Below, piece after piece: positions 5,493-7,576 of a DNA stretch of 7,576 nt. Made by a program: the position numbers and the translations under genes. The notes below the pieces were generated by a model. It was given only the letters and a program-made list of their open reading frames with translations. It did not search any database and was not told where the DNA came from. Every line of letters begins with the position of its first letter. Within the stretch, counting starts at the first letter, position 1. Source of the stretch: Candidatus Thorarchaeota archaeon SMTZ1-83 (GTDB lineage Archaea > Asgardarchaeota > Thorarchaeia > Thorarchaeales > Thorarchaeaceae); the NCBI GenBank assembly GCA_001563325.1, contig LRSK01000187.1, positions 1-7,576 on the forward strand, given 5' to 3'.

Positions 5493-6187
5493 TCTCGGTC
5501 ACCAACGCGATTCTGTAGTGTTGCCTGTGCAACTCTGTAGTAGTTGACCTCACCGTTCTGGTCGACCAGAGCGAATACCAACCTCTTCCTCGCAGCTGAT
5601 GCGGATTCGGTCACCATATCAAGGTCATGAAGCGATATCGGTTCGCCCTCTTTTAAGATGTATATCAACTGGTTGGCTACTGCAGTGCCAGGACGGTCGC
5701 CGCGGGCATAGACTCGGAAGTCAATTCCCCCACCGAAACCCTGTCGAACTGCATATCCACGACTTCTCAAGTCTCGAAAGACTAGATACCGCACCCAAAG
5801 GTCTGAATCACTTGGATGTAGTTCGTTGATTATATGTCTTGAATCGACAATCTCTCCAGCTGGGGTCTTCACGGTGATTCGTTTGCGTTCAATCAAGTGA
5901 AGAAGTTCTACAGGTTCGAGCTCTAATCTGCCATCATCAAGGCGCGTGCCGTAGAACCCCTGTTGAGATATCCGGTCTGCGTCTCCCTTGTCAACATAGC
6001 CCTTGCCCCCATCAAAGATACCGTCAGCCGGCTCTTCTTCAGGCTCAGGAATGTCTTCTATGACATCATCATCTTCGAAGTTCTCTGGGCTAAGTAGATC
6101 CAGATCATCATCACCATTATCGGACAATTCACTCACGCCTAGAGCTTCACCCCCTTCAGAAGGGTGAAAAAACTTCCGACGCAACAT
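5489..6187 (-). CDS. EndA-like tRNA-splicing endonuclease subunit, catalytic His missing
   Basis: Homologue of archaeal tRNA intron endonuclease (COG1676). Numbering from an upstream GTG at 6208: an acidic, disordered extension (about 30-75); an N-terminal EndA domain with GFYGTRLDDGRLELEPVELL (84-103); and the nuclease domain RYLVFRDLRSRGYAV (140-154), FRVYARG, RKRLVFALVD. The expected catalytic triad is Tyr-His-Lys. Y167 and K208 align, but the His position, ten residues after the Tyr, is V177 in GTAVANQL. A structural subunit partnered by another EndA is therefore likely. Starts are ambiguous: GTG 6208, ATG 6187 (used here), or GTG 6136, which has GGGGGTGA 10 nt upstream. First gene of an operon with the ATPase. 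Confidence 0.85.
   Translation of the reverse strand: MLRRKFFHPSEGGEALGVSELSDNGDDDLDLLSPENFEDDDVIEDIPEPEEEPADGIFDGGKGYVDKGDADRISQQGFYGTRLDDGRLELEPVELLHLIERKRITVKTPAGEIVDSRHIINELHPSDSDLWVRYLVFRDLRSRGYAVRQGFGGGIDFRVYARGDRPGTAVANQLIYILKEGEPISLHDLDMVTESASAARKRLVFALVDQNGEVNYYRVAQATLQNRVGDRE
6146..6168. promoter_or_regulatory. Inverted repeat between the EndA-like and hycI genes
   Basis: TTCACCC (6146-6152) and GGGTGAA (6162-6168) form a perfect 7-bp dyad, with TTC/GAA also able to pair inside. The left arm on the minus strand contains GGGGGTGA (6154-6147), a strong ribosome binding site for a GTG start at 6136. It may be an operator for the divergent pair, or it may only reflect that site. Confidence 0.35.
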
Positions 6188-6216
6188 ATGATAAGGTCTA
6201 TAGGCCACTCGACTCT

Positions 6217-6220
6217 GAGG
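6217..6220 (+). promoter_or_regulatory. Ribosome binding site deciding the hycI start
   Basis: GAGG with a 6-nt spacer before GTG at 6227. The earlier in-frame starts, GTG 6164 and ATG 6188, have no properly spaced site, and using them would overlap the divergent gene. Confidence 0.45.
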
Positions 6221-6226
6221 ACTAGT

Positions 6227-6748
6227 GTGACCGACACAGGCTTTCGCGAGGAACTGGCCGAGTTCATTGCGGGCTCGAAGAAGATTGCTCTCCTAGGAGT
6301 AGGCAATGATCTGAGGACTGATGATGGTCTTGGTCTGTTCATAATTGAGGGTCTCAAGGACATTGAGAGTCCTAATCTCATGATTGAGAACGTTGGTTCA
6401 GTACCAGAGGCCTTTGCACGGCCCCTTGCAGACTTCGGTGCTGAGAGAGTCATAATGATTGATGCAGCAGACATGCTGAAGCCTCCTGGGCACATCGAAC
6501 TTGTGACCAAGGAACGTATCGGGGGAATCACGCTCAGCACGCATAGAATGCCACTCTCCATTCTTATGCACCATCTTGAGAATCAGACCGGTGGCATCAC
6601 GATTCTACTGGCCGTGCAACCAAAGAGCATTCAGTTTGGAGAGGGCCTCACTCCGGAGACACATGATACTGCTCAGAAGATTATTAGCACCCTGAAGACC
6701 CTGTTGGTACAACACTTGAGAGGACTGGAAGATGTACAGAACGATTGA
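6227..6748 (+). CDS. hycI: HycI-type hydrogenase maturation protease
   Basis: Endopeptidase that trims the C-terminus of a NiFe-hydrogenase large subunit after nickel insertion; cytosolic. Numbering from GTG 6227 (173 residues, normal for the family): the signature GVGNDLRTDDGLG (24-36) carries the nickel-sensing acidic residue D33. D79 lies in VIMIDAADM and H106 in LSTHRMPL, so all three expected metal ligands are present. The C-terminal LLAVQPKSIQFGEGLTP is also typical. It implies a NiFe hydrogenase (group 3 or 4) elsewhere in the genome; none is in the window. Its stop overlaps the start of mtnA by 17 nt, so the two are probably cotranscribed. HycI and the related HyaD/HybD are close, so the exact hydrogenase type is not certain. 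Confidence 0.88.
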   Translation: MTDTGFREELAEFIAGSKKIALLGVGNDLRTDDGLGLFIIEGLKDIESPNLMIENVGSVPEAFARPLADFGAERVIMIDAADMLKPPGHIELVTKERIGGITLSTHRMPLSILMHHLENQTGGITILLAVQPKSIQFGEGLTPETHDTAQKIISTLKTLLVQHLRGLEDVQND

Positions 6749-7576
6749 ATGGCTAGATGACACAAATGAGGTCAGGCTTGTCGATCAGACGAAACTACCC
6801 CTTGTCACTTCACATATCGTTACTTCAAGTCATGAACGGATTGCCCGCACAATCAAGATAATGGAGATACGCGGTGCTCCAGCCATTGGCGCTGCTGCAG
6901 GAATGGGAATGGCACTCGCAGCCATTGAAAGCAAAGCAAGGACGAAGGATGAACTTCTTGATTCTCTTGAGAAGGCGGCAGTGACTCTGAACACAAGGCC
7001 CACTGCAGTGAACCTGACTTGGGCTACAGCGAGAATGCTGGATGTAGCAAGAGGTGCTGAGGGCGATGCTGATACGATAGTACGGAAGCTAATTGATGAG
7101 GCAAAAGAGATCGCTGAAGAAGATGTGAGGATGTGTAGGAAAATCGGAGAAAACGCTCTAGCCTACATAAAACCTGGATTCACAATTCAGACAATCTGCA
7201 ATGCTGGCTCTCTAGCAACCGTCCATCTAGGCACTGTCGGTGCAGTGATTCGAGTCGCTCATGAGAAGTACAATGGTGACATCAAGGTCTATGCCGCAGA
7301 AACTCGCCCAAGACAACAGGGTGCACGTCTCACAACCTACGAGTTCATGGAAGACGGTATCGATACTACACTGATTACAGATGGAATGATTGGAACTGTG
7401 TTCAAGGAAGGTCGGGTTGACTGTTGTGTGGTTGGCTCAGACAGAACCTTCAGAACTGGTCATGTCACCAACAAGATTGGCACCTACACCATGGCAATCA
7501 CGGCCAAGTATCACAATATACCCTTCTATGTAGCGATTCCCATGTCGACAATTGACTGGGAAACCGATCCAGAAGA
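6732..7576 (+). CDS. mtnA: S-methyl-5-thioribose-1-phosphate isomerase, partial
   Basis: Isomerises methylthioribose 1-phosphate to methylthioribulose 1-phosphate in methionine salvage. The frame is open from ATG 6732 to the window edge (281 codons, C-terminus missing). Motifs: LVDQTKLPL near the N-terminus, MEIRGAPAIGAAAGMGMALA (44-63), TRPTAVNLTWA (88-98), CNAGSLAT with catalytic C156, AETRPRQQGARLT (189-201), ITDGMIG, VVGSDRT with catalytic D237, and NKIGTYTMAITAKYHNIPFYVA (247-268). Both catalytic residues are kept, which favours MtnA over eIF2B-like regulatory homologues; ribose-1,5-bisphosphate isomerase is the main alternative. The usual GADR is GSDR here. It starts inside the hycI 3' end, with GGAAG immediately before the ATG and no well-spaced ribosome binding site. 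Confidence 0.92.
   Translation, partial: MYRTIEWLDDTNEVRLVDQTKLPLVTSHIVTSSHERIARTIKIMEIRGAPAIGAAAGMGMALAAIESKARTKDELLDSLEKAAVTLNTRPTAVNLTWATARMLDVARGAEGDADTIVRKLIDEAKEIAEEDVRMCRKIGENALAYIKPGFTIQTICNAGSLATVHLGTVGAVIRVAHEKYNGDIKVYAAETRPRQQGARLTTYEFMEDGIDTTLITDGMIGTVFKEGRVDCCVVGSDRTFRTGHVTNKIGTYTMAITAKYHNIPFYVAIPMSTIDWETDPE

Noticed and set aside
6139..6561. 140-residue minus-strand ORF
   Set aside because: Antisense to hycI, whose nickel-ligand motifs are clear; the product is Ser/Pro/Met-rich shadow sequence.
1..7576. CRISPR array or defence island
   Set aside because: No spaced direct repeats, cas-like or defence genes were seen; the only tandem repeat is the coding Pro/Gly repeat.

Overview
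The window is archaeal. All three interruptions of its two tRNA genes are introns of the bulge-helix-bulge or closely related type, both tRNA genes have a TATA-like box about 30 nt upstream, several starts have an AGGTGA-type ribosome binding site, and the proteins (a PilT-family ATPase of the COG1855 type, an EndA-fold tRNA-splicing endonuclease homologue, archaeal RpiA and MtnA) are archaeal. The phylum cannot be fixed from this sequence; an Asgard (for example Thorarchaeia-like) or other mesophilic lineage is a guess.

Layout, left to right. A tRNA-Thr(UGU) with two introns (minus) is followed by a LURP-one/YxjI-like protein (minus). A roughly 300-bp divergent intergenic region then holds a large inverted repeat with internal hairpins and a set of ACGCCT half-sites. 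A single-pass membrane protein with a long Pro/Gly repeat tail (plus) comes next, then ribose-5-phosphate isomerase A (plus). Convergent to rpiA is a DUF4037-type protein (minus), with an intron-containing tRNA-Arg(CCU) upstream of it on the same strand. Next is a minus-strand operon: an EndA-like protein overlaps by 4 nt a PilT-family ATPase, whose C-terminal part sits in a separate, +1-shifted reading frame. Divergent from that operon is a plus-strand pair: a HycI-type hydrogenase maturation protease overlapping the start of MtnA, which runs off the window.

The most interesting thread is tRNA splicing. Both tRNAs carry introns, one of them at a non-canonical D-loop site. The EndA homologue keeps the predicted catalytic Tyr and Lys but has Val where the catalytic His is expected, and it has a very acidic N-terminal extension, so it looks like a structural rather than a catalytic subunit. 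The ATPase translationally coupled to it lacks the PIN and KH domains usual for its family. The other items to check are the possible structured RNA or regulatory element between the LURP-one and Pro/Gly genes, and the membrane-anchored Pro/Gly-tail protein.
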